From Steroidobacteraceae bacterium (lineage in GTDB: Bacteria > Pseudomonadota > Gammaproteobacteria > Steroidobacterales > Steroidobacteraceae): a stretch of DNA of 47,251 nucleotides. Shown one piece after another: positions 1 to 8,676 of the stretch. The notes under the pieces are model-generated. The model made no database searches, had not been told where the DNA came from, and worked only from the letters and a program-made list of their open reading frames with translations. Numbering within the stretch: position 1 is the stretch's first letter; every line of letters begins with the position of its first letter. The stretch lies in contig JAHCAM010000020.1 in the NCBI GenBank assembly GCA_019634895.1, positions 1-47,251 on the forward strand, given 5' to 3'. The position numbers and the translations under genes were made by a program.

Positions 1-498
1 GACCACGCCGTTCAGCGCGATGCTGCGGCCATCCCTGAGCACGGCGCGCTCGAAGATGATGCCGAGCTGCGACGATGCGTCGCCGCCGGCCGAACCGCCG
101 CCGCCCGCGTCGCCGCGCGGCCGCGCCTGCGTGACGCGCCCGACCAGCTTCGAACCGCGCGGAACGACGACCTGGTCGCCGGAGCGGATGTCCTTCGTCG
201 CGCGGGCGCTGACCTCGTCGCCGGGCCGGGCCTTGCCCGCGTCCACGGGCCTGGTGAGCGCGGCGCTGATCTCGGTGCCCTCGGCGAGGCTGGCGGAGGA
301 TCCGCCCGCCGCCGCATCCGCCGAACCCGAGCTGCCCGCCGTCGCGGCGGCGCCATCGCGCGTGGCAGTCACGCCCGCCTGTCCCTGCGCGCTGCCCTGC
401 GCCGACGCGCCGGTGGCCGGCTTCTCCACGGCCTGCGCGGACGCGGGGCCGGCGGCGAGCAGCAGCAGTGTCGCTGTGAGCGTCACGAAGTGCTTCAT
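1..498 (-). CDS. Exported hypothetical protein (partial, C-terminus outside window)
   Basis: The reading frame starts with ATG at 498 and runs open to base 1, giving 166 codons without a stop. A strong ribosome binding site (GGAGGAG) lies about 10 bases upstream of the ATG. The first ~22 residues form a signal peptide with a hydrophobic Leu/Ala core ending near Ala-Ser-Ala, so the protein is exported. A low-complexity Ala/Gly/Ser/Gln linker follows (about 25-65), then a conserved-looking segment from ~66 (LAEGTEISAAL, then VDAGKARPGDEVSA and VVVPRGSKLVGRV). This resembles uncharacterised exported proteins in which a small beta-rich domain follows a flexible linker; I know no function for them. 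It lies 147 bases downstream of hppD on the same strand but probably has its own promoter. Confidence 0.7.
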   Translation of the reverse strand, partial: MKHFVTLTATLLLLAAGPASAQAVEKPATGASAQGSAQGQAGVTATRDGAAATAGSSGSADAAAGGSSASLAEGTEISAALTRPVDAGKARPGDEVSARATKDIRSGDQVVVPRGSKLVGRVTQARPRGDAGGGGSAGGDASSQLGIIFERAVLRDGRSIALNGVV

Positions 499-539
499 GG
501 CCGAGACTCCTCCAATGCAGAACGTCTGCCGACCCATGA

Positions 540-567
540 AAGCTAATGCGGCGGGGACGCAATTCAA
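540..567 (-). promoter_or_regulatory. Possible promoter of the exported-protein gene
   Basis: On the minus strand, TTGAAT (562-567) and TAGCTT (540-545) are separated by 16 bases, about 40 bases before the start codon at 498. The match to the sigma-70 consensus is modest. The rest of the 147-base gap between hppD and this gene shows nothing I can name. Confidence 0.3.
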
Positions 568-645
568 GTGACGCCAGTCGCAAATCGGCGTCGCTGCGGA
601 ATCTCGGTCCCGGAACCAGGCTACTTCCCCGGGGTCCGCGCCGGT

Positions 646-1692
646 TCAGATCACGCCGCGCCGCTCCTGGTCGAGCTCGATGGACTCGAACAGCGCGCGG
701 AAGTTGCCCTCGCCGAAGCCCTCGTTGCCCTTGCGCTGGATGATCTCGAAGAAGATCGGGCCGATCACGTTTTTCGTGAAGATCTGCAGCAGGATGCCGT
801 CCTTCGCGCTGCCGTCGATCAGGATGCGCCGTTCCTGCATGCGGGCGAGCGACTCCTGGTGGCCCTGCACGCGCGCTTCCACGCCCTCGTAGTAGGTGTC
901 CGGCGTGTCCTGGAACTCGATGCCATTCGCGCGCAGCGCATCGACGGTCGCGTAGATGTCGTCGGTGAACAGCGCGATGTGCTGGATGCCCTCGCCGTGG
1001 TACTCGCGGATGTACTCCTCGATCTGGCTCTTGTCGTCCTGGCTCTCGTTGATCGGGATGCGGATCTTGCCGCAGGGGCTGGTCATCGCGCGGCTGAAGA
1101 GCCCGGTCTTCCTGCCTTCGATGTCGAAGTAGCGGATCTCGCGGAAGTTGAACAGGCGCTCGTAGAAGCCGGCCCAGCGGTCCATGTTGCCGCGGCGCAC
1201 GTTGTGGGTCAGGTGGTCGATCAGCGTCAGTCCCGCGGACCGCACCGGCCGCGGGTCCTGCACCGGCACGAAGTCCACGTCGTAGATCGTGCGGTCGCCG
1301 TAGCGGTCCACCAGGTAGACCAGGCTGCCGCCGATACCCTCGATCGCGGGAATCGCGAGCTCCATCGGGCCGACGCGCGTCTCGACCGGCGTGGCCCCGA
1401 GCTCGACCGCGCGGCGGAAGGCGAAGGCCGCATCGCGCACGCGGAAGGCCATGGCGCAGGCCGAGGGGCCGTGCGCGCGCGCGAAGCGCTGGCCGAAGCC
1501 CTCGGGCTCGGCGTTGATGATGAAATTGACGTCGCCCTGGCGGTGCAGCGTCACGTTCTTGCTGCGGTGGCGGGCGCTCACCGGAAAACCCATGCGCGCG
1601 AACAGCGCACGGAGCTGCTCCGGCTCGGGCGCGGTGTACTCGACGAACTCGAAGCCGTCGGTGCCCATCGGATTCTCGAACAGGTCGGCCAT
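646..1692 (-). CDS. hppD: 4-hydroxyphenylpyruvate dioxygenase
   Basis: This cytosolic non-haem Fe(II) enzyme converts 4-hydroxyphenylpyruvate to homogentisate in tyrosine (and phenylalanine) degradation. The 348-residue product is close to the usual bacterial length of about 350-360. It has the two vicinal-oxygen-chelate domains. The three expected iron ligands are visible: His160 in IDHLTHNV, His238 in GIQHIALFTDD and Glu316 in FFEIIQRKG. The near-invariant C-terminal stretch KGNEGFGEGNF is intact. I chose the ATG at 1692 (MADLFENPMGTDGF) because it matches the family N-terminus; the frame remains open upstream but that part has no family-like sequence. No homogentisate dioxygenase gene is adjacent. 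The gene is divergent from NAD-glutamate dehydrogenase, so two amino-acid catabolic genes share the 132-base intergenic region. Confidence 0.95.
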   Translation of the reverse strand: MADLFENPMGTDGFEFVEYTAPEPEQLRALFARMGFPVSARHRSKNVTLHRQGDVNFIINAEPEGFGQRFARAHGPSACAMAFRVRDAAFAFRRAVELGATPVETRVGPMELAIPAIEGIGGSLVYLVDRYGDRTIYDVDFVPVQDPRPVRSAGLTLIDHLTHNVRRGNMDRWAGFYERLFNFREIRYFDIEGRKTGLFSRAMTSPCGKIRIPINESQDDKSQIEEYIREYHGEGIQHIALFTDDIYATVDALRANGIEFQDTPDTYYEGVEARVQGHQESLARMQERRILIDGSAKDGILLQIFTKNVIGPIFFEIIQRKGNEGFGEGNFRALFESIELDQERRGVI

Positions 1693-1768
1693 GGCCGGCT
1701 CCAGGCAAGGCGGTTGCCGCAACTGTAATCCCTCCGGGGCGGCCGCGGAACCGCCCGCGCTGCCCGTG

Positions 1769-1774
1769 TATAAT
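1769..1774 (+). promoter_or_regulatory. Candidate -10 element for glutamate dehydrogenase
   Basis: A perfect TATAAT lies 50 bases upstream of the glutamate dehydrogenase start, in the 132-base region shared with divergent hppD. No convincing -35 hexamer lies 16-18 bases upstream, so this is only a candidate. Confidence 0.4.
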
Positions 1775-1824
1775 CCGCGCCGCAACGCCGCCGCCCGCAT
1801 CGCCGCGGGCCGGGCGGGTCTGGA

Positions 1825-4800
1825 GTGTGGATGCTAGGCAGGATCCCGGCCGCCCGACAGGCAATCATCGACCTCATCGCCGCCCGCGCACGCCGCCCGG
1901 GCCGGCGGGCAGTTCCGGTCGCGCCGGAACGCTACTTGCGCTCCTTCTACCACGGCGTCTCCGAACTCGACCTGGTGCAGCACTCGGCCGCTGACCTCGC
2001 CGGCGCCGCGCTGGCGCAGCTGGCGCTCGGGCGCGTGCGCCGGCCGGGACGCGCGCTGGTGCGCGTGTTCAACCCGGACCCGGCGCGTGACGGTTTTCAT
2101 TCGTCGCACACCATCATCATGGTGGTCACCGACGACATGCCGTTCCTGGTGGACTCGCTGGGCATGGTCTGCAGCCACAGCGGGCTCGCGGTGCACCTGC
2201 TGGCGCACCCCGTCTTCGCCGTACAGCGCGACCGGCGCGGGCGGCTGCGCGATCTGCGGCTCGGCGGCGGCGGCGCGCGCGCGGAGTCGTGGCAGCTCAT
2301 CCACGTGGACCGCGAGCCGGACCCGCGCCGGCTGGCGGAACTCGGGCGCAACCTGCGCCGCACGCTCGACGACGTGCGCGTCGCCACCGCCGACTGGCGG
2401 AAAATGGGCGTGAAGGCCCGCGAAGCAGCGGCGCTGTACCGGCAGACGCGCGTGCGGGGCCAGCAGCGCGAGCTGCACGAGGCGCAGGCGCTGCTCGAAT
2501 GGATGCAGGACCGGCACTTCACCTTCCTCGGCTACCGCGAATACCGGCTGCGCCGCGGGCCGCGGCGCGACCTGCTGCAGCCGGTGGCGGGCTCCGGCCT
2601 CGGCCTGATGCGCGCGGGACGGCGCGGCAAGCCGCGCTCGATTCCGCTCTCCGGCGCGGTGCGCGCCTTCGCGCGCTCTCCCGAGCCGCTGATCATCACC
2701 AAGGCGAACTCGGTGGCGACGGTGCACCGCGCGACCCACCTGGACTACGTCGGCTTCAAGACCTTCGACGCCAGGGGCCGCGTGACCGGCGAGCGCCGCT
2801 TCATCGGACTGTGGACCTCCTCCGCCTACAGCCGCACGCCGCTGGAGATCCCGGTGCTGCGCCACAAGGTGCAGCGCGTGATCGATCACTTCGCGCTGCC
2901 GCCCACGAGCCACGACAACAAGGCGCTGGTGCACGCGCTGGAGACCTTCCCGCGCGACGAACTGTTCCAGGCGACGGTGCCGGACCTGATCCGGATCGTG
3001 CGCGGTGTCGTCAACCTCTACGAGCGCTCTCAGGTGCGGCTGTTCGTGCGCCGCGACGTGTTCCGCCGCTTCTATTCCTGCCTGGTGTACGTGCCGCGCG
3101 ACCGCTACAACACGCAGGCCCGCCTGCGCATCGAGGCGCTCGCGCGCGAGGCCTTCGGCGGCCTGGCGATCGAGTCGCAGGTCCAGCTGTCGGAATCCGC
3201 GCTCGCGCGCCTGCACCTGCTGGTGCGCACGCCGCCGGAGCGCGACGCCGGCGTGGACGCCGTCGAGCTCGAGCGCCGCATCACCGAGGCGGTCCGCACC
3301 TGGCAGGACCGGTTGAAGGACGCGCTGGCCGAGGCGCACGGCGAGGCGGAGGCGATCCGTCTCGACCGCACCTGGGGCCCGGCGTTCCCCGCCTCCTACC
3401 AGGAGGACACGCCGTTCGAGGCGGCCGTGGGCGACATCGCCTGCCTGGAGGCGCTGGTGGCCGAGCCGTCGGGGCTGCGCATGGCGCTGTACCGGGCGCC
3501 GGACCAGCCCCCGCACAAGGTCCAGTTCAAGCTGTTCCGCCGCGAGCGGCCGATCCCGATCTCCGACGTGCTGCCGACGATCGAGAACCTCGGCCTCAAG
3601 CTGATCAGCGAGCGGCCGTACGAGATCGAGACGCCCGGCTGCAGCTGCTGGATCCAGGACTTCGAGCTCGAGCACCCGCGCGGCGTCGCGATCGACCTCG
3701 CGACCGACGGGCCGCGCTTCAAGGCGACCTTCGCCAACGTCTGGCTCGGCAACGCAGACAACGACGGCTTCAACCGCCTGGTGCTCGCCGCCGACCTGAG
3801 CTGGCGCGAGGCCGTGGTGCTGCGCACCTATGCGCGCTGGTTCGTGCAGCTCGGCCTGCCCCTGTCGCAGGCCTACATGGAGGAAGCGCTCGCCAGCAAC
3901 GCCGCGGCGGCGGGGCGGCTGCTGAAGCTGTTCGTGGCGCGCTTCGACCCGGCGCCGGCCAGGGGCGAGCGGCGCCGTGCCGAGGCGGCGCAGCGCCGGG
4001 CGCTCGACCGGCTGCTCGCCGGCGTCACGCGCATCGACGACGACCGCATCCTGCGCGCCTTCCTCGCGGCCATCGATGCGACGCTGCGCACCAACTACTT
4101 CCAGACCGGCGCCGACGGCGCGCCGAAGCCGTACCTGTCGCTCAAGCTCGACCCGCGCCGGGTGGCCGAAGTGCCGGCGCCGAAGCCGATGTTCGAGATC
4201 TTCATGCACTCGCCGCGCGTCGAGGGCGTGCACCTGCGCATGGGCCGCGTCGCGCGCGGCGGCCTGCGCTGGTCCGACCGGCGCGAGGACTTCCGCACCG
4301 AGATCCTGGGCCTGATGAAGGCGCAGAACGTCAAGAACACGGTCATCGTGCCGGTCGGCGCCAAGGGCGGCTTCGTGCCGCGGCGGCTGCCGGCCGGCCG
4401 CGACGAGGCGCTGGCCGAGGGGACGGCGTGCTATCGAATCTTCATCCGCTCGCTGCTGGACGTCACCGACAACGTGGTCGCCGGCAGGGTGGTGCCGCCG
4501 CCCGCGGTGGTGCGCCAGGACGGTGACGATCCCTACCTGGTGGTCGCGGCCGACAAGGGCACGGCGAAGTTCTCGGACGTCGCCAACTCGATCTCGCAGG
4601 AATACGGCTTCTGGCTGGACGACGCCTTCGCCTCGGGCGGCTCGGCGGGCTACGACCACAAGGAGATGGGCATCACCGCGCGCGGCGGCTGGGAGTCGGT
4701 GCGCCGCCACTTCCGCGAGCTCGGCCTCGACACCCAGACGCAGGACTTCACGGCCGCGGGCATCGGCGACATGTCCGGCGACGTGTTCGGCAACGCGATG

Positions 4801-6642
4801 CTGCTGTCGAAGCACATCCGCCTGCTCGCCGCCTTCGACCACCGGCACATCTTCCTGGATCCCTCGCCGGATGCGGCGCGTAGCTTCGCGGAGCGCAAGC
4901 GCCTCTACGCCCTGCCGCGCTCGAGCTGGGAGGACTACGACCGCCGCCTGATCTCGAAGGGCGGCGGCGTGCACTCGCGCCAGAGCAAGTCCATCCCGCT
5001 GTCGCCGGAGGCGCGCGCCATGCTCGGCATCGAGGCCCCCGCCGCCTCCCCCAGCGAGGTCATGCGGGCGATCCTGAAGATGCCGGTGGACCTGATGTGG
5101 AACGGCGGCATCGGCACCTGGGTCAAGTCCGCCGACGAGACCCACGCGGAGATCGGCGATCGCGCCAACGACGCGGTGCGCGTCAATGGCGCGGAACTCC
5201 GCTGCCGCGTCGTCGGCGAGGGCGGCAACCTCGGGTTCTCGCAGCGCGGACGCATCGAGTACGCGATGGCCGGCGGGCGCATCAACACCGACTTCATCGA
5301 CAATTCGGCCGGCGTCAACTGCTCGGACGTCGAGGTCAACCTCAAGATCCTGTTCAGCCGGCTGATGGAGTCCGGCCAGATCACGCGCGCCGCGCGCAAC
5401 CGGCTGCTGGCGCGCATGACCGACGAAGTCGCCGCGCTGGTGCTGCGCAACAACTACCTGCAGTGCCTCGCGATCTCCGGGCTGCAGGCGCGCTCGAAGG
5501 AGCGCATCTTCGAGCTCGGGCACGTGATCCGCGCGCTCGAGCGCGCCGGCACGCTCGACCGCGCGCTGGAGTCGCTGCCGACCGACGACGACATCACCGA
5601 GCGGCACCGCAACGGCCAGGGCCTGACCCGGCCCGAGCTGGCGATGCTGCTGTCCTACTCGAAGATCTGGCTGTCGTCGCGGCTGCTGGAATCCGACGTC
5701 GCCTCCGACCCATACCTCGGCAGCGAGCTGACGCGGTACTTCCCGAGGCCCGTGCAGCGGCGCTTCGCGCAGGCGATCGGCCGCCACCAGCTGCGCCGCG
5801 AGATCATCGTCACCGCCACGACCAACAGCCTGGTGAACCGCATGGGGCCGGTGTTCGCGATCCGCACCCAGGAGGACACCGGCGCCGACATCGGCGGCAT
5901 CGCGCGCGCCTTCGCGATCGCCCGCGAGATCACCGGCATGCGCGACCTGTGGGCCGACATCGAGGCGCTGGACGACCGGGTGCCCGCGGCGCTGCAGTAC
6001 GACATGGCGCACGAGACCACGCGCCTGCTGCGGCCGCTGACCTACTGGGTGCTGCGCAACCTCGGGCCCGACCTCGGCATCGAGCGTGCGGTCAGCCGGC
6101 TGCGCCCCGGCGTCCGCGAGCTGATCGGCGACCTGCGCGACGTGCTCGAGGGCCTCGAGGCCGAGCGCTACGAGCGCGTGCTGGCGCGCTTCTCGCAGCC
6201 CGGCGTGCCGCCGTCGGTGGCCCGGCGCGTCGCCAGCCTCGGCGCGATCCACTCCGGCGTCGACATCGTCGAGGTGGCGCTCGCGCGCCGCACGCCGATC
6301 CGCCATGCGGCGCAGGTGTACTTCGGCCTCGGGGCCTCGATCGGGCTGGACTGGATCCGCGGCCAGATCGAGCGGCTCGCGGTCGAGGGACACTGGCAGG
6401 CGCTGGCGCGCGGCACGCTGCGCGAGGACGCCTATGCGCTGCAGCGGCGGCTGTGCGAGCGGATCCTGACGAAGCGCCGTCGCGGGGATCCCGCCGCGGC
6501 GGTCGAGGCCTGGCTGGCCGGCGCCGGGAACGCCGCCGACAACGTGCGCCGCGCGGTGCAGGAGATGCGCACCACGGGCAGCGCCGATTTCCCGACGCTG
6601 TCGGTCGCGCTGCAGGCCGTGCGGCGCCTCGCCGAGCGCTGA
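1825..6642 (+). CDS. gdhB: NAD-specific glutamate dehydrogenase, large (~1600 aa) type
   Basis: It catalyses NAD+-dependent oxidative deamination of glutamate to 2-oxoglutarate and ammonia in the cytosol, a catabolic route feeding amino-acid carbon to the TCA cycle. The 1605-residue length is right for the large bacterial NAD-GDH family (Bac_GDH). The N-terminal half carries the family's regulatory regions. The catalytic core lies around residues 800-1200, with LRMGRVARGGLRWSDRREDF, KNTVIVPVGAKGGF, AADKGTAKFSDVAN, the GDMSGDVFGN segment and VGEGGNLGFSQRGRIE typical of the dinucleotide-binding part. The start is GTG 1825, preceded by a TGGAG-like site; ATG at 1831, two codons later, is equally possible. 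The stop is 9 bases before gpmA, so the two are probably co-transcribed. The symbol follows Pseudomonas usage. Confidence 0.95.
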   Translation: MWMLGRIPAARQAIIDLIAARARRPGRRAVPVAPERYLRSFYHGVSELDLVQHSAADLAGAALAQLALGRVRRPGRALVRVFNPDPARDGFHSSHTIIMVVTDDMPFLVDSLGMVCSHSGLAVHLLAHPVFAVQRDRRGRLRDLRLGGGGARAESWQLIHVDREPDPRRLAELGRNLRRTLDDVRVATADWRKMGVKAREAAALYRQTRVRGQQRELHEAQALLEWMQDRHFTFLGYREYRLRRGPRRDLLQPVAGSGLGLMRAGRRGKPRSIPLSGAVRAFARSPEPLIITKANSVATVHRATHLDYVGFKTFDARGRVTGERRFIGLWTSSAYSRTPLEIPVLRHKVQRVIDHFALPPTSHDNKALVHALETFPRDELFQATVPDLIRIVRGVVNLYERSQVRLFVRRDVFRRFYSCLVYVPRDRYNTQARLRIEALAREAFGGLAIESQVQLSESALARLHLLVRTPPERDAGVDAVELERRITEAVRTWQDRLKDALAEAHGEAEAIRLDRTWGPAFPASYQEDTPFEAAVGDIACLEALVAEPSGLRMALYRAPDQPPHKVQFKLFRRERPIPISDVLPTIENLGLKLISERPYEIETPGCSCWIQDFELEHPRGVAIDLATDGPRFKATFANVWLGNADNDGFNRLVLAADLSWREAVVLRTYARWFVQLGLPLSQAYMEEALASNAAAAGRLLKLFVARFDPAPARGERRRAEAAQRRALDRLLAGVTRIDDDRILRAFLAAIDATLRTNYFQTGADGAPKPYLSLKLDPRRVAEVPAPKPMFEIFMHSPRVEGVHLRMGRVARGGLRWSDRREDFRTEILGLMKAQNVKNTVIVPVGAKGGFVPRRLPAGRDEALAEGTACYRIFIRSLLDVTDNVVAGRVVPPPAVVRQDGDDPYLVVAADKGTAKFSDVANSISQEYGFWLDDAFASGGSAGYDHKEMGITARGGWESVRRHFRELGLDTQTQDFTAAGIGDMSGDVFGNAMLLSKHIRLLAAFDHRHIFLDPSPDAARSFAERKRLYALPRSSWEDYDRRLISKGGGVHSRQSKSIPLSPEARAMLGIEAPAASPSEVMRAILKMPVDLMWNGGIGTWVKSADETHAEIGDRANDAVRVNGAELRCRVVGEGGNLGFSQRGRIEYAMAGGRINTDFIDNSAGVNCSDVEVNLKILFSRLMESGQITRAARNRLLARMTDEVAALVLRNNYLQCLAISGLQARSKERIFELGHVIRALERAGTLDRALESLPTDDDITERHRNGQGLTRPELAMLLSYSKIWLSSRLLESDVASDPYLGSELTRYFPRPVQRRFAQAIGRHQLRREIIVTATTNSLVNRMGPVFAIRTQEDTGADIGGIARAFAIAREITGMRDLWADIEALDDRVPAALQYDMAHETTRLLRPLTYWVLRNLGPDLGIERAVSRLRPGVRELIGDLRDVLEGLEAERYERVLARFSQPGVPPSVARRVASLGAIHSGVDIVEVALARRTPIRHAAQVYFGLGASIGLDWIRGQIERLAVEGHWQALARGTLREDAYALQRRLCERILTKRRRGDPAAAVEAWLAGAGNAADNVRRAVQEMRTTGSADFPTLSVALQAVRRLAER

Positions 6643-6651
6643 GGCCGCGAC

Positions 6652-7404
6652 GTGGCCGGCAAGCTGGTGCTCGTGCGCCACGGCCAGAGCACCTGGAACC
6701 TCGAGAACCTGTTCACCGGCTGGACCGACGTCGACCTGACGCCGCAGGGCGCGGCCGAGGCGCGGGCCGCGGGTGCGCTGCTGCGCGACGCCGGATTCGG
6801 CTGCGACGTCGCCTTCACTTCCGTGCTCAAGCGCGCGATCCGCACGCTGTGGATCATGCTGGACGTGATGGACCGCATGTGGGTCCCGGTCGAGCGCGAC
6901 TGGCGCCTGAACGAGCGGCACTACGGGGCGCTGCAGGGCCTCGACAAGGCGCAGACGACCGCAAAGTACGGGGCCGCGCAGGTGAAGGCCTGGCGCCGCA
7001 GCTACGACGTCCCGCCGCCGCCGCTCGCCGACGACGACCCGCGGCACCCGCGATTCGACGCTCGCTATCACCGCGTGGAGCCGGCACTGCTGCCGGCGAC
7101 CGAGTCGCTGAAGGACACGCTCGCGCGCGTGCAGCCGTGCTGGCGCGAACGCATCGCGCCCGCGCTGGCCGCCGGCCAGGACGTGCTGGTGGTCGCGCAC
7201 GGCAACAGCCTGCGCGCGATGGTCAAGATGCTGGACGGCATGAGCGACGCCGCGATCGTCGAGTTCAACATCCCGACCGGCGTGCCGATCCTCTACGAGC
7301 TGGACGGCAGCCAGCGGCCGGTGGCGCCGCGCCGCTTCCTCGGCGATGCCACCGCCATCGAGGCGGCCGCAGCCGCGGTCGCGCGCCAGGCCGAGGGAAG
7401 ATAA
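6652..7404 (+). CDS. gpmA: 2,3-bisphosphoglycerate-dependent phosphoglycerate mutase
   Basis: It interconverts 3- and 2-phosphoglycerate in glycolysis and gluconeogenesis through a phosphohistidine intermediate. The 250-residue length fits the dPGM family. The N-terminal [18 protein letters not shown] contains the phospho-accepting His of the RHG motif. [21 protein letters not shown] is the substrate-binding signature, and [17 protein letters not shown] holds the second catalytic His. The start is GTG 6652, 9 bases after glutamate dehydrogenase. The TAA stop lies inside the left arm of the long inverted repeat at 7397-7459, so the repeat supplies the end of this gene. Confidence 0.95.
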   Translation: MAGKLVLVRHGQSTWNLENLFTGWTDVDLTPQGAAEARAAGALLRDAGFGCDVAFTSVLKRAIRTLWIMLDVMDRMWVPVERDWRLNERHYGALQGLDKAQTTAKYGAAQVKAWRRSYDVPPPPLADDDPRHPRFDARYHRVEPALLPATESLKDTLARVQPCWRERIAPALAAGQDVLVVAHGNSLRAMVKMLDGMSDAAIVEFNIPTGVPILYELDGSQRPVAPRRFLGDATAIEAAAAAVARQAEGR

Positions 7405-7459
7405 AGGGGACGCGTCCAATTACCGACGAGAGGTAATTGGACGCGTCCCCTTTATCTTC
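7397..7459. repeat. 28-bp perfect inverted repeat between convergent genes (family A)
   Basis: Arms at 7397-7424 and 7432-7459 are perfect reverse complements over 28 bases with a 7-base loop. Each arm contains TAAAGGGGACGCGTCC followed by AATTA. The 16-base core recurs in both arms of the repeat at 41359-41470. The structure lies exactly between convergent gpmA and the ferredoxin gene and overlaps both stop codons. It could act as a bidirectional transcription barrier, but it lacks the GC-stem-plus-T-tract form of an intrinsic terminator. It resembles REP-type extragenic palindromes; that class assignment is inference. Confidence 0.9.
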
Positions 7460-7775
7460 ATTCGTCCGGCGCGACCTCGACCTCGATGCCGGCGAGCGCT
7501 TCCTCGAACGGAATCTGACAGGACAGCCGCGAGCCGCGCGGCCGGTAGCTCTCGAGTTCCTGGAGGATCTCCTTCTCGTCGCCCTGCATCGGCGGCAGCC
7601 GGTCGACCCAGGGCTCCGCCACGTAGACGTGGCAGGTCGCGCAGGAGCACATGCCGCCGCAGATCGCGGCGACGCCCCAGTCGAACTCGCGCAGCGTCTC
7701 CATCAGGCTGACGCCTTCGCGCGCGGTGACCCGGTGCACGCCGCCGTCGCGATCGGTCACGATGATCTCGCTCAT
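7458..7775 (-). CDS. [2Fe-2S] ferredoxin, adrenodoxin/plant-type fold
   Basis: This is a small soluble electron carrier of 105 residues. The cluster ligands are visible as C-x5-C-x2-C plus a distal Cys: Cys39, Cys45, Cys48 and Cys86, in AAICGGMCSCATCHVYV and RLSCQIPF. Cys43 is an extra cysteine inside the loop. The spacing and acidic character match the adrenodoxin-like class that serves monooxygenases or Fe-S assembly. The start at ATG 7775 (MSEIIVTDRDGG) is the family N-terminus. It lies 43 bases after the APH-family kinase on the same strand and may be the last gene of the thiamin operon by read-through, though nothing ties it functionally to thiamin. Its stop codon is overlapped by the inverted repeat at 7397-7459. 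Confidence 0.9.
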   Translation of the reverse strand: MSEIIVTDRDGGVHRVTAREGVSLMETLREFDWGVAAICGGMCSCATCHVYVAEPWVDRLPPMQGDEKEILQELESYRPRGSRLSCQIPFEEALAGIEVEVAPDE

Positions 7776-7818
7776 GGGTCGCGCATCTTGCGTGATGCCA
7801 CCGCCGCCCTGCAACCGT

Positions 7819-8676
7819 TCAGTCGAGCAGCCGCGCCGCGAGGCGTGCCTGCAGGCCCGGCTCCGGCACCACGCCCTCGAGCGCGGCGGCCGCGTTCCAG
7901 CCGTACCACAGGCAGCCGAAGATCCAGCGCAGCATCCCGATGCGCGCGCGCAGCGCGGCGTCGTCCCTGCCGTAGCCCGCCAGCAGCGCCTCGACCGCAG
8001 GCGGCGCGAGTTCGTGGTAGCCGATGCAGGCCGCCAGGTCCGCGGCCGGATCCCCGGGCCCGGCGTACTCCCAGTCCACCACCAGCAGCCGCGCGCCGTC
8101 GTCGATGAAGTTCCGGTGGTGCAGGTCATGGTGGCAGGGCGCTGCCGGCGGCGCCGCCGGCAGCGCCCGGCGACGCGCCACAAGACGGCGCGCGAGCTCG
8201 CCCGCTGCCGCCGACGGCGAGCGCGCCTGAACCGTCTCGAGATATGCCGCGGCGCGGGCACCGAAGTCGATGGCGGGCAGTCCCGGCGGCGGCGGCAGCG
8301 CATGCAGACGCGCCATCCAGCCCCCGACACGCGTGATCACGCCGGGATCCCGCATGTCCTCCTGGGACGGCGTGCGCCCGGCGACGAACCGCGTGACCAG
8401 CAGCCCCTGCTCCGGGCGCGCCAGCACGACCGCGGCCGCGAGACCGGCGCCAGCAGCCAGAGCCTGCATCGCGCACTCCGCGCTGCGGCTGGCGCCGAGC
8501 GCCGCCGCCGCAGGGCCTGCGACCCGCAGCACCAGGTCGTGCCTGGCGTCACGCAGGCGCAGCGCGCGGTTCGCGACTCCGCCCGAAAGCACGGTAACTT
8601 CCGGTGACGCCAGCCCGAGTTCCGCCGCAACGGCTGCGACCGCGACCTGCAGCTCCTCAGGCAGCTGCCCGTTCAC
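7819..8676 (-). CDS. APH-family kinase, probable thiamine kinase
   Basis: The 285-residue protein has the aminoglycoside phosphotransferase/choline kinase fold. The catalytic loop is seen in CHHDLHHRNFI (Brenner-type HxDLHxxN) and the metal-binding segment in LLVVDWEYAGPGDPAADLA. WEYAG-type motifs are typical of the LicA/ThiK branch rather than drug-resistance APHs. The start is GTG 8676, which overlaps the stop of the PnuT-like gene in a GTGA arrangement, so the two are translationally coupled. As fourth gene of a TPP-riboswitch operon, the natural role is phosphorylation of imported thiamin, to TMP (as ThiK) or directly to TPP. Known pnuT operons often carry a Tnr3-type pyrophosphokinase at this place. 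The substrate is inferred from context; fold and motifs are seen. Confidence 0.75.
   Translation of the reverse strand: MNGQLPEELQVAVAAVAAELGLASPEVTVLSGGVANRALRLRDARHDLVLRVAGPAAAALGASRSAECAMQALAAGAGLAAAVVLARPEQGLLVTRFVAGRTPSQEDMRDPGVITRVGGWMARLHALPPPPGLPAIDFGARAAAYLETVQARSPSAAAGELARRLVARRRALPAAPPAAPCHHDLHHRNFIDDGARLLVVDWEYAGPGDPAADLAACIGYHELAPPAVEALLAGYGRDDAALRARIGMLRWIFGCLWYGWNAAAALEGVVPEPGLQARLAARLLD

Noticed and set aside
1834..7419. 1861-codon open frame on the minus strand opposite glutamate dehydrogenase and gpmA
   Set aside because: It is an antisense shadow in very GC-rich DNA: composition is Arg/Ala/Leu/His-rich with no domain, while both plus-strand proteins have complete family motifs.
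7397..7459. Reading the inverted repeats as ordinary intrinsic terminators
   Set aside because: They lack a T tract after a compact GC stem, have loops of 7, 21 and 36 bases, and two share a sequence core, which a simple terminator would not need; a transcription-barrier role is still possible.
7819..8676. Aminoglycoside resistance function for the APH-family gene
   Set aside because: The WEYAG-type motif and the position in a TPP-riboswitch operon point to a vitamin kinase; nothing indicates drug resistance.
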